Shown: positions 1 to 6,750, counted from the stretch's first letter. The stretch: 13,528 bases of DNA from CAXBPY01 sp003455275 (GCA_963977675.1 CAXBPY010000071.1:1-13528); one strand, 5' to 3'. Notes: generated by a model not told the origin, from the sequence alone. A program made the numbers and translations.

Positions 1-13
1 TTCAGAGCAATTT

Positions 14-21
14 TATATTTG
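14..21 (+). promoter_or_regulatory. Candidate -7 promoter box of the duplicated sucA leader
   Basis: TATATTTG fits the Bacteroidota -7 consensus TAnnTTTG. It lies in a 12-base stretch (10-21) identical to 1400-1411 upstream of the intact sucA. The box ends 14 bases before the ATG of the sucA fragment, against 16 bases in the intact gene. The -33 element would fall largely outside the window, so it cannot be judged. If active, this box is the nearest promoter to the propeller gene at 186. Confidence 0.5.
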
Positions 22-35
22 CTTCACAAAACACA

Positions 36-162
36 ATGACAGATCAATTCTCCTATATCTCCAATGCGCATCCGAATATGATTGAAGCGCTCCACAACAA
101 TTTTAAAAAATCCTGAAACAATTGACAGCGAGTGGAAGAAATTTTTTGAGGGATTTGATTTC
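36..162 (+). pseudogene. Truncated, frameshifted duplicate of the sucA 5' end
   Basis: By manual alignment, 36-162 matches 1428-1556 of the intact sucA at about 118 of 127 aligned bases, plus one 2-base gap. The gap is in a poly-A tract: six A here (105-110), eight A in sucA (1497-1504). It brings in a stop at 114-116, so only 26 residues are encoded. Of the nine substitutions, five are synonymous; the others change V15 to M, Y20 to H and D21/D22 to N. Without the gap the copy would encode residues 1-43, which is the N-terminal 2-oxoglutarate dehydrogenase segment that contacts the E2 core in this family. Homology stops abruptly after 162. The shifted frame ends at a TGA (187-189) that overlaps the ATG of the next gene. 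I read it as a decayed partial duplication, not a functional small gene. Confidence 0.85.
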
Positions 163-185
163 TTTGTGAAAGAAAAATTTTATGT

Positions 186-1370
186 ATGAAAAAAACTTTC
201 TCGCTTATATTACTGCTGACAGTAAACTGTCTACTGTCAACTGACACAAAAGCTCAAAACAACTGGCAGGTGTTAAACACTAACACGAATCTTAGCTTAC
301 TCTCTCTTCAGTGCCTCGGAACTGACACTGTGTTTATGTACGGCGACAATGGAATTATTCTTCAGAGTGATAATGCAGGCGACACATTCGATACACATTA
401 CAACGGGACTGCAGCCATTTCAATGGCAGGATTTTTTTTTGATAAAGACACTGGGATGGTTTCAACCGGCTCAGGAAATATCAGCCGCACGACAAATGGA
501 GGAAGTAATTGGAACAGCACGGGGGGTTGCGGATGCCTCATTGATGAAATATGTTTTTCAAATAATCGTATTGGATTATTCGGTAGCACCAATGGAGTTT
601 TCAGTTCATTAGATGGTGGAAATTCATGGTCGCAAATTGCCTCACCTTATTTTCATCCAACAGAAATTATTTCTCTTGATGATTCTGTTTTCATCGCCAA
701 CTATCACAACATTATTTTCAAAACAAACAATGCCGGTGCGAGTTGGGTGACTGATACGCTGAATTATAGTGGGGCTTACTATTTAACAGGAATGAGTTTT
801 TACAATTCACAAAATGGTTTTGTGATTTCAGCAGATGGACATCTGTTCTCCTCTCATAATGCAGGTGATTCGTGGAACCTTGTTGCTAACATTGGGCTCA
901 CATCAAACAATCTTTTTCTCGTCTTCACTGATTCATTAAACGGCTATCTCGTTTCAGGGAGTTCAAGAAAAAATATTTACAAAACCACAAACGGAGGACT
1001 TGCATGGTCGCTTGATTACACTTCGACAGATGTAATTGAAAAACTAGAATATGATGGCAAGCATGTATTCGCCTGCGGACAAAATGGATTAGCTCTTCGG
1101 AAAGAAATTTATCCAACTTCTGTTTCAACTTTAAACGAAAAAGAAATTCATATTTATCCGAATCCGGTTGCTGAGCAATTGACAATTGATAATGGACAAT
1201 TGACAAGGAATACAATTGAAATCAGAGATATGCTTGGAAGGATAATTTACACAGAGCAACTGAATTCTCCATTGTCAATTGTCCGTTATCAATTGCTTTC
1301 ATCTGGAATTTATTTTCTCAGAATAACTGATGGAAAAAATTATTCTGTTGTTAAGTTTGAAAAACTGTGA
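186..1370 (+). CDS. Secreted Asp-box (BNR/Ycf48-like) beta-propeller protein with T9SS sorting domain
   Basis: 394 residues, predicted exported and surface-attached or released through T9SS. Residues 1-24 form a signal peptide (basic MKK, hydrophobic core, cleavage near TKAQ). Six Asp-box-like motifs of the form xxNxGxxW follow, at about 61-68, 102-109, 141-148, 180-187, 223-230 and 267-274. They mark blades of a sialidase/Ycf48-type propeller. Such folds are structural; no enzymatic residues are recognised. The sorting domain covers about 322-394, with YPNP at 324-327, DMLGR at 348-352 and SGIYFLRI at 373-380. The start at 186 is preferred because it gives a complete signal peptide. No Shine-Dalgarno is present, as usual in this phylum. 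The gene sits between the sucA fragment and intact sucA and may use the duplicated sucA promoter. Heptamer repeats encode parts of its signal peptide and sorting domain, and a T9 run (432-440) lies in the coding sequence. The ligand or role is unknown. Confidence 0.85.
   Translation: MKKTFSLILLLTVNCLLSTDTKAQNNWQVLNTNTNLSLLSLQCLGTDTVFMYGDNGIILQSDNAGDTFDTHYNGTAAISMAGFFFDKDTGMVSTGSGNISRTTNGGSNWNSTGGCGCLIDEICFSNNRIGLFGSTNGVFSSLDGGNSWSQIASPYFHPTEIISLDDSVFIANYHNIIFKTNNAGASWVTDTLNYSGAYYLTGMSFYNSQNGFVISADGHLFSSHNAGDSWNLVANIGLTSNNLFLVFTDSLNGYLVSGSSRKNIYKTTNGGLAWSLDYTSTDVIEKLEYDGKHVFACGQNGLALRKEIYPTSVSTLNEKEIHIYPNPVAEQLTIDNGQLTRNTIEIRDMLGRIIYTEQLNSPLSIVRYQLLSSGIYFLRITDGKNYSVVKFEKL
212..246 (+). repeat. 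Five-unit heptanucleotide array in the signal-peptide codons
   Basis: Five adjacent 7-mers follow the pattern ACnGnnn: ACTGCTG, ACAGTAA, ACTGTCT, ACTGTCA, ACTGACA. They encode the end of the hydrophobic core and the cleavage region of the signal peptide (about residues 9-21). The ACAGT/ACTGT halves also make short inverted repeats (217-223 with 233-239). Gaining or losing one unit would shift the frame of the whole gene; three units (21 bases) would keep it. Confidence 0.6.
1177..1294 (+). repeat. Inverted pair of AATTGAC-type heptamer arrays inside the T9SS domain
   Basis: The left array is 1177-1204: AATTGAC, AATTGAT, AATGGAC, AATTGAC. The right array is 1267-1294 and reads on the minus strand as AATTGAT, AACGGAC, AATTGAC, AATGGAG. 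Positions 1183-1206 and 1272-1295 are reverse complements over 24 bases with one mismatch (T1193/G1285), which would be a G-U pair in RNA. The loop is 65 bases. The arms encode two beta-strand segments of the sorting domain, around residues 331-341 and 361-370, on either side of the DMLGR motif. Confidence 0.75.
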
Positions 1371-1403
1371 TTGAGTTTCACAATAATCAACTCGACACGA
1401 TTT

Positions 1404-1411
1404 TATATTTG
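1404..1411 (+). promoter_or_regulatory. Candidate -7 promoter box of sucA
   Basis: TATATTTG matches the Bacteroidota TAnnTTTG -7 consensus and ends 16 bases before the sucA ATG at 1428. A convincing TTTG-type -33 element at the usual spacing is not seen. The same 12-base context (1400-1411) recurs at 10-21 before the sucA fragment, so the promoter region was duplicated with the coding start. The spacer 1371-1427 contains no obvious terminator for the preceding gene. Confidence 0.55.
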
Positions 1412-1427
1412 TTTACGATAAAACATC

Positions 1428-4181
1428 ATGACCGACCAATTCTCTTATATCTCCAATGCGCATCCGAATGTGATTGAAGCGCTCTACGACGATTTCAAAA
1501 AAAATCCTGAAACAATTGACAGCGAGTGGAAGAAATTTTTTGAGGGGTTTGATTTCGCTCTTTCAGTAAATGCGGAGAATGGAAACGGACATGGTGAAGT
1601 CAGTGATTCTGCTGTAAGTGAAAGTTCTGTTAAAAAAGAGCTCGCTGTCTTCCACTTAATTTTTGCTTACCGTGCGAAGGGGCATTTGCGTGCGCACACC
1701 AACCCAGTGCGGAAACGAAAAGACCGCCACGCAAATCTTGATATTGAATTTTTCGGATTGAGTGAAAATGATTTGAATGAAAATTTTTCTGCGGGCAGTG
1801 TGTTGGGTCTTGGAAAAACTTCTCTCAAAAAAATTATTGAGCAGCTTCAGAAAATTTACTGCCGCACCATTGGAGCTGAATTCATTTACCTGAATGATGA
1901 TGAGCAATACAATTGGTTGCTTTCGAAAATGGAAAATGATTTCGCGCGGCTTTCATTTTCTCACGAGAAGAAAAAACACATTCTGCAAAAACTGAATGAT
2001 GCAGTGGTGTTCGAAAAATTTCTTCACACGAAATACATCGGGCAAAAAAGATTTTCTCTCGAAGGCGGCGAAACAACTATTCCCGCACTCGATGAAATCA
2101 TCAGCAACTCAGCAGAACTCGGCGTGGAAGAAGTGGTGATGGGAATGGCGCACCGCGGGCGGCTGAATATTCTCGCAAACATTCTCGGAAAAACTTACGA
2201 GCAAATCTTCAATGAGTTTGAAGGCAATACTGTGCCCGACACCACGATGGGCGACGGTGATGTAAAGTATCATCTCGGTTACGCATCGCAGGTAAAAACT
2301 GAACGCGGAAAAGAAGTGATGCTCAAACTTTCTCCCAATCCATCGCACCTCGAAGCGGTGAATCCTGTGGTGGAAGGTTTCACTCGCGCGAAAGCTGATT
2401 TGCTTTACGATGGAAACTACAACCGCATTCTTCCCATTCTCATTCACGGTGACTCTGCGGTGGCGGGTCAGGGAGTTGTGTATGAAGTGTTACAGATGTC
2501 GCAGCTGGAAGGTTACTACACCGGCGGCACTATTCACTTTGTCATCAATAACCAGATTGGTTTCACTACTGATTTTGATGATGCACGCTCGGCAGATTAC
2601 TGCACTTCACTCGCCGCAATGGTGGAAGCACCCGTGCTGCATGTAAATGGTGATGACCCCGAAGCAGTAGTGTTCGTTTCTCAACTTGCAACCGAGTGGC
2701 GACAAAAATTTCATCGCGATATTTTTATTGATATGGTGTGCTATCGCCTTCACGGACACAACGAAGGCGATGACCCGAAGTTCACTCAACCCGGTTTGTA
2801 TAAACTGATTGGTGAGCACCAGAACCCGCGCGAGATTTATTCACAGTCGCTGATTGAGCGCGGAGATATAGATGCGGAACTGGCGAAGGAGATGGATAAA
2901 AATTTCTGGCAACAACTTCAAGACCGTTTGGATTTTGTGAAACAGCATCCGCTTCCTTACAAACATCAGGAACCGGAACTCGCATGGAAAAAATTGAAGC
3001 GCACAAACTCACCTGAAGATTTTGAATCATCGCCTGTAACTGCTGTCAATAAAGAGTTAGCCGACAGAGTAATCAAGGGCTTGATGAATTACCCGGAGAA
3101 TTTCAATCCGCTGAATAAGATTGAAACAATGCTGAGTCATCGTCGCAAAAATTATTTTGATGAAGCGCGCATTGACTGGGGAATGGCGGAGTTGCTTGCT
3201 TACGGAACTCTACTTCTTGAAGGGCATGATGTGCGCATGAGCGGACAAGATGTGAAGCGCGGAACTTTCAGTCACCGCCATGCTGTGATTTATGATGAAG
3301 ACAACAACAATGAATACAACCGCCTGAACAACTTAGAGAAAAATCAGAAAGGAAAATTTTTGATTTACAATTCGCTGCTCTCTGAGTTTGCGGTTTTGGG
3401 TTTTGAATATGGTTACTCGCTTGCTTCACCAAGTTCTCTCACTATTTGGGAAGCACAGTTTGGCGACTTTGCCAATGGCGCGCAAACCATCATTGACCAG
3501 TTCATCACTGCGGGCGAAAGCAAGTGGCAGCGTATGAGTGGAATCGCTTTGCTCCTTCCTCATGGATATGAAGGGCAGGGACCCGAACACAGCAGTGCTC
3601 GCCTCGAAAGGTTTTTGCAGTCGTGCGCAGAATACAATATCACGGTGGCGAACTGCACTTCACCTTCAAATTATTTTCATTTATTGAGAAGACAATTGCA
3701 TCGTCCATTCCGCAAACCGCTTGTGGTGATGAGTCCGAAATCATTACTGCGTCATCCGCGATGTGTGAGTGATGCGAATGAATTACTGAGCGGGGGTTTC
3801 AGTGAAGTGATTGATGATTCAACTGTAACCGATGCAACCAAAGTGAAAAAAGTTTTGGTGTGCAGCGGAAAAATCTATTACGATTTGTTGGAGAGAAAAC
3901 TTTCGCAGAAAAAAAATGATGTTGCCATTGTCCGACTCGAACAACTCTATCCTCTTCCCGAAAAACAATTGGATGCGCTGAAGAAAAAATATTTAACCGC
4001 AAATTTTATTTGGGTACAGGAAGAACCAGCCAATATGGGCGCATGGAATTTCATCGCAATGAATTACACCAAAGTGAAATGGGGAATGATTGCCCGCAAG
4101 GCAAGCGCATCACCTGCAACCGGATTTCAGAAAATCCATAACTCGGAACAGGAGGAGATTGTTGCGAAAGCAATGGAGTAG
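1428..4181 (+). CDS. sucA: 2-oxoglutarate dehydrogenase E1 component
   Basis: 917 residues, near the usual length (about 930 in E. coli). It is the thiamine-diphosphate-dependent E1 subunit of the 2-oxoglutarate dehydrogenase complex of the TCA cycle. It decarboxylates 2-oxoglutarate and passes the succinyl group to the E2 lipoyl arm, in the cytoplasm. Residues 5-43 are the N-terminal E2-contacting segment, followed by a low-complexity linker to about 65. The E1 ThDP domain spans about 200-500, with GMAHRGRLN (239-247), SPNPSHLEAVNP (302-313), the cofactor motif GDSAVAGQG to NNQ (341-376) and HGHNEGDDP (442-450). The transketolase-like pyrimidine domain starts near 580 and includes HGYEGQGPEHSSARLERFL (712-730). 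The C-terminal domain follows, with PKSLLRHP (770-777) and WVQEEPANMGAWNF (862-875). All signature segments are present, so it should be functional. No sucB (E2) gene follows; the next sequence is an orphan T9SS domain. The ATG at 1428 is supported by the N-terminal family match. Confidence 0.97.
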   Translation: MTDQFSYISNAHPNVIEALYDDFKKNPETIDSEWKKFFEGFDFALSVNAENGNGHGEVSDSAVSESSVKKELAVFHLIFAYRAKGHLRAHTNPVRKRKDRHANLDIEFFGLSENDLNENFSAGSVLGLGKTSLKKIIEQLQKIYCRTIGAEFIYLNDDEQYNWLLSKMENDFARLSFSHEKKKHILQKLNDAVVFEKFLHTKYIGQKRFSLEGGETTIPALDEIISNSAELGVEEVVMGMAHRGRLNILANILGKTYEQIFNEFEGNTVPDTTMGDGDVKYHLGYASQVKTERGKEVMLKLSPNPSHLEAVNPVVEGFTRAKADLLYDGNYNRILPILIHGDSAVAGQGVVYEVLQMSQLEGYYTGGTIHFVINNQIGFTTDFDDARSADYCTSLAAMVEAPVLHVNGDDPEAVVFVSQLATEWRQKFHRDIFIDMVCYRLHGHNEGDDPKFTQPGLYKLIGEHQNPREIYSQSLIERGDIDAELAKEMDKNFWQQLQDRLDFVKQHPLPYKHQEPELAWKKLKRTNSPEDFESSPVTAVNKELADRVIKGLMNYPENFNPLNKIETMLSHRRKNYFDEARIDWGMAELLAYGTLLLEGHDVRMSGQDVKRGTFSHRHAVIYDEDNNNEYNRLNNLEKNQKGKFLIYNSLLSEFAVLGFEYGYSLASPSSLTIWEAQFGDFANGAQTIIDQFITAGESKWQRMSGIALLLPHGYEGQGPEHSSARLERFLQSCAEYNITVANCTSPSNYFHLLRRQLHRPFRKPLVVMSPKSLLRHPRCVSDANELLSGGFSEVIDDSTVTDATKVKKVLVCSGKIYYDLLERKLSQKKNDVAIVRLEQLYPLPEKQLDALKKKYLTANFIWVQEEPANMGAWNFIAMNYTKVKWGMIARKASASPATGFQKIHNSEQEEIVAKAME

Positions 4182-4192
4182 CTTCAGATAGA

Positions 4193-4227
4193 AGTTATTA
4201 GTTAGCAGTTGGCAATGCGCAATTGGC
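4193..4227 (+). repeat. Five-unit heptamer array at the broken edge of the orphan T9SS domain
   Basis: Consecutive 7-mers: AGTTATT, AGTTAGC, AGTTGGC, AATGCGC, AATTGGC. The array starts 12 bases after the sucA stop. It contains the in-frame stop (4199-4201) that closes the upstream end of the orphan sorting-domain frame. Its coding part corresponds to the beta-strand just before the DLLGR motif, the same place as the array at 1177-1204 in the propeller gene. Confidence 0.6.
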
Positions 4228-4390
4228 TGTGATTGATTTGTTGGGAAGAACAGTAGTAAATCAAAAATTAAATCTTAAAAATCAAAAACAGCTAGTCGTT
4301 GATATTTCAGGATTGCCAAATGGTATTTATTTTCTTCAACTGAAATTACAGACCGGAGAAGTGATGGTAAAAAAATTTGTGAAGGAATAA
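4202..4390 (+). pseudogene. Orphan T9SS C-terminal sorting domain remnant
   Basis: An open frame of 62 codons ends at TAA 4388-4390 and has no usable start. The conceptual product contains AVIDLLGRTVV, then SGLPNGIYFLQLKL, and ends MVKKFVKE. This is the typical C-terminal half of a type A T9SS sorting domain (compare DMLGR and SGIYFLRI in the gene at 186). The YPNP-containing first strand, any secretion signal and the cargo domain are all missing. It is in a different frame from sucA, which terminates at 4181, so it is not a sucA extension. It is probably the 3' end of a deleted cargo gene, with the breakpoint in or next to the heptamer array at 4193-4227. Confidence 0.8.
4259..4286 (+). repeat. 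A-rich heptamer array within the orphan T9SS domain
   Basis: Four 7-mers: AATCAAA, AATTAAA, TCTTAAA, AATCAAA. The nonamer AATCAAAAA recurs exactly 21 bases apart (4259-4267 and 4280-4288), giving a seven-residue peptide periodicity (NQKLNLK, NQK). It lies between the LGR and GIYF motifs, the position held by the array at 1267-1294 in the propeller gene. Because it is A-rich, chance is harder to exclude than for the other arrays. Confidence 0.4.
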
Positions 4391-4407
4391 TCAGTGGTTG
4401 CAAACAA

Positions 4408-4442
4408 CTAACCACCTACCACGAGCCACTAACCACCAACTT
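4408..4442 (+). repeat. CTAACCA-type heptamer array between orphan domain and porZ stop
   Basis: Consecutive 7-mers: CTAACCA, CCTACCA, CGAGCCA, CTAACCA, CCAACTT. The last unit overlaps the porZ stop codon (4441-4443, minus strand). On the minus strand the units contain GTTAG, as in the AGTTAGC units at 4200-4206, so two related arrays bracket the orphan domain in inverted orientation. GTGGTT (4394-4399) and AACCAC (4410-4415) could form a weak stem. No T-run terminator is seen between the convergent sucA and porZ genes. Confidence 0.55.
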
Positions 4443-6750
4443 ATTTAATCACCGCAATCTTTCCAACCAACTTATCATTAGCTGCTGAATTGGTTGCATA
4501 TACGAGATACACTCCTGTGTTTACGCGATTGCCATTCAGGTCTTTCAGATTCCAGACTGCTTCGCCTCCGTTTGATGGAGTTTCATATACAAGCGTTCCG
4601 CTGAGGTCAGTGATCTTCACTTCACTTTGATAAGAAAGTTTTTGAATAGAAACTACTCCCGTAAAATTTTCGCGTACAGGATTTGGGAAAATAAAAGCAG
4701 TATCAGACAGCGAACCATCTCCGGTTCCTTCAACAGCATCTCCGCGATATACAATAATCCCAAGCTCAGTTCCCATAAACACATCGCCGGTCACATCATC
4801 AATACCAATACAATTCACAATGTCGGAAAACAGTGGGCTGTTATCCTTAGTAAAATGTTGCAATTGTGTTAATCCATCAGCACTCATCAGGTAAACACCG
4901 CTGTTGGTTGCAAACCATTTTCTGTTCGCTCCATCCACCGCCATGTCGTTAATGCTTTCAGTCCCCAATAAATATCCGTTGTATAAATCCTGCTTCACTA
5001 TGATTTGTTGGGCATCGCAACCATTTGCTGAGAACACATCATACGGACAATAAAAAACTGCAACGCCTTCTTCTGTTCCAACCCACACATAGCCATCCTT
5101 GTCCACCGCGAGACATTGCACATTGTTATTTGGAAGCGCTCCTTTCCCAATTCCCATCGTAAGTGTTTTCCATTGGTCATCGTTGGTTGCAAGCGGATCT
5201 TCGCCACTGTCATAAACCAGAATTCCTGCAGTCGGAAGCACCATCCATTTGAAATGATTCTGATCAATGGTGATATCAAATGTTCCGATACCTGTAGCCG
5301 AAGTTGCATGAAAAGATTTCCATGTTCCATCGGCTGTCATTACTGCAACCCGGTTGGCAGCATCAAAAGTGGTGACCCATAAATTTCCTTCATCGTCGGC
5401 TACGGTTCCGGTAACCCGCGGCCGAAGCGCATCGCCCGCCGGCGCTTCAAGGGCGCTGTTACTTAACCCGTATACAATAAATTTATTATCTGCAGTAAAG
5501 CGCAGCAATCCCCAGCCAAATGATGAGAAGTAAACATCGCCTGTATAAGGGTTATAATAACTTCTGAAAAAATCATTGAGTGTATCAAATGGGCTTCCGT
5601 AAGCAGCCCGGTTAAAATTTACCCAGCCTTCTCCATAGCCAACAAAAACTCCTTCACTGTTATAATGATAATTGAATAAGGCTGCGGAGCCGGGAGCTAC
5701 ATAGCATAGATGATTGTGCGCAACAATGTCTGAAGCATTTTTTGTCAAAGGTCCCGACGGAAAGAGCGGCGTTAACTGTGTGCCATTGATTTTGTTTAAT
5801 CCGAGCGATGCATCAGCCAGCCAGTAATTTTCTGATTCATCGGTTAAAATATTTTTAGGTTGATTCACGATTATCTGCAGAGAATCCAATGTTCCGTTTG
5901 AAAAAATTTTCATCACACGCGCAGGATGATTGGCAGAATCAGATTGAATGCAAACCAGCATTGCATCACTGCCATTGTTCATAGAATTGATGCGATAATC
6001 TTTTCTGAAAAAAATATTATTCCAGCTACTTCCGTTAAAAGCAAACAATGTGTCTTTTACATTGCAAAAAAGTGTGTGATTGAAGTTAAACACTTCTTTT
6101 ACCTCTCCTGTGGGCAACCCGTCAGAGCCGCTTATTAAATTCCACTGAGAAAAGTCAGCGAGATTAGTGGAAAGAACTGATGCCCGGTATAACCCTGATG
6201 CAGAGGCGGCATAGAAAAAAAAACTATCAGATGAAAAAGAATTGATCCGGTTATTCGAAACTGTTTGCCCCGGATAATAGGTGTCTGTAATTTCTCGCTT
6301 GTCAAGATCAAGTGTAACCACTCCGAATCCGCAACTGAGATAAGCAATATTTCCGGAGATATAAATGCTGTAAATATTTTTATCACCAACAATATTTTTT
6401 CTTTTGATATCAGAAATATTGTAGGTGCCTGTTGCTTTTAGAAGATCAATATTGCTGTTTGAATAGGCGATAATGAGCTGTTCCCTTTTTGTGTCAAAAA
6501 GAATTTTGTTGAATCCAATGTCTGAAAGTCCGTTTACCTTGCTGATTTTCTCTAATGAGTTATCTGATTTGGTTATCGAGAAAAGCGAAACCGGCGTTGC
6601 GCAATAAATTTTATCTGCCGATTGAGTTACAGAAATTGCTTCGCGGTACGGGAGTTCATCGCGCCAGGAACCAATAGAAAATTCCTGTGCAGACAAGTGC
6701 TGGCACAGAAGGAAAAAAGAAAATATTAAAACCGGAAAGCGAAAATTCAT
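4441..6750 (-). CDS. porZ: T9SS component PorZ (two-propeller surface protein with C-terminal sorting domain)
   Basis: 769 residues, close to the P. gingivalis PorZ length (about 776). PorZ is an outer-surface part of the T9SS attachment complex. In P. gingivalis it delivers anionic LPS to the sortase PorU, which removes cargo sorting domains and anchors the proteins. Residues 1-22 are a signal peptide (cleavage after HLSAQ). The N-terminal propeller begins with IGSWRDELPYREA (26-38) and continues with KVNGLSDIGFN (71-81), segments I associate with this family. Later regulator-type propeller blades are visible, such as WVGTEEGVAVF (556-566), KWFATNSGVYL (611-621) and VFMGTELGIIVY (657-668). 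The sorting domain spans about 686-769, with FPNP at 688-691 and NTGVYLVYA at 659-667 of the final fold region counted from domain start +59. It converges on sucA and diverges from the kinase gene. A weak minus-strand box TAATTTTA (6759-6766) lies 8 bases before the ATG. Other propeller/CTD proteins are possible, but length and N-terminus favour PorZ. Confidence 0.85.
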   Translation of the reverse strand: MNFRFPVLIFSFFLLCQHLSAQEFSIGSWRDELPYREAISVTQSADKIYCATPVSLFSITKSDNSLEKISKVNGLSDIGFNKILFDTKREQLIIAYSNSNIDLLKATGTYNISDIKRKNIVGDKNIYSIYISGNIAYLSCGFGVVTLDLDKREITDTYYPGQTVSNNRINSFSSDSFFFYAASASGLYRASVLSTNLADFSQWNLISGSDGLPTGEVKEVFNFNHTLFCNVKDTLFAFNGSSWNNIFFRKDYRINSMNNGSDAMLVCIQSDSANHPARVMKIFSNGTLDSLQIIVNQPKNILTDESENYWLADASLGLNKINGTQLTPLFPSGPLTKNASDIVAHNHLCYVAPGSAALFNYHYNSEGVFVGYGEGWVNFNRAAYGSPFDTLNDFFRSYYNPYTGDVYFSSFGWGLLRFTADNKFIVYGLSNSALEAPAGDALRPRVTGTVADDEGNLWVTTFDAANRVAVMTADGTWKSFHATSATGIGTFDITIDQNHFKWMVLPTAGILVYDSGEDPLATNDDQWKTLTMGIGKGALPNNNVQCLAVDKDGYVWVGTEEGVAVFYCPYDVFSANGCDAQQIIVKQDLYNGYLLGTESINDMAVDGANRKWFATNSGVYLMSADGLTQLQHFTKDNSPLFSDIVNCIGIDDVTGDVFMGTELGIIVYRGDAVEGTGDGSLSDTAFIFPNPVRENFTGVVSIQKLSYQSEVKITDLSGTLVYETPSNGGEAVWNLKDLNGNRVNTGVYLVYATNSAANDKLVGKIAVIK

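Noticed and set aside
105..189. Possible programmed +1 frameshift at the A6 tract of the sucA fragment, reading on to a TGA that overlaps the ATG at 186 (ATGA), as in translational coupling.
   Set aside because: The homologous sucA tract has two more A and is in frame, so a simple decay deletion explains it. No slippery-site or stimulatory structure is evident, and the ATGA overlap may be chance.
2109..2447. 112-codon minus-strand open frame within sucA.
   Set aside because: It is antisense to the conserved ThDP-binding region of sucA, with no family resemblance or promoter.
4182..4390. Read-through of the sucA TAG into the orphan T9SS domain to make a secreted SucA.
   Set aside because: The orphan domain is in a different frame, and the sucA frame meets another stop (4203-4205) within eight codons. 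SucA also has no signal peptide.
4394..4415. Weak GTGGTT/AACCAC stem as a bidirectional terminator between sucA and porZ.
   Set aside because: It has only six pairs with a 10-base loop and no T-run on either side; the heptamer array explains the complementarity.
1177..4442. Repeat arrays considered as a CRISPR array or insertion-sequence ends.
   Set aside because: The units are 7 bases with no spacers, and there is no cas gene, transposase or target-site duplication in the window.
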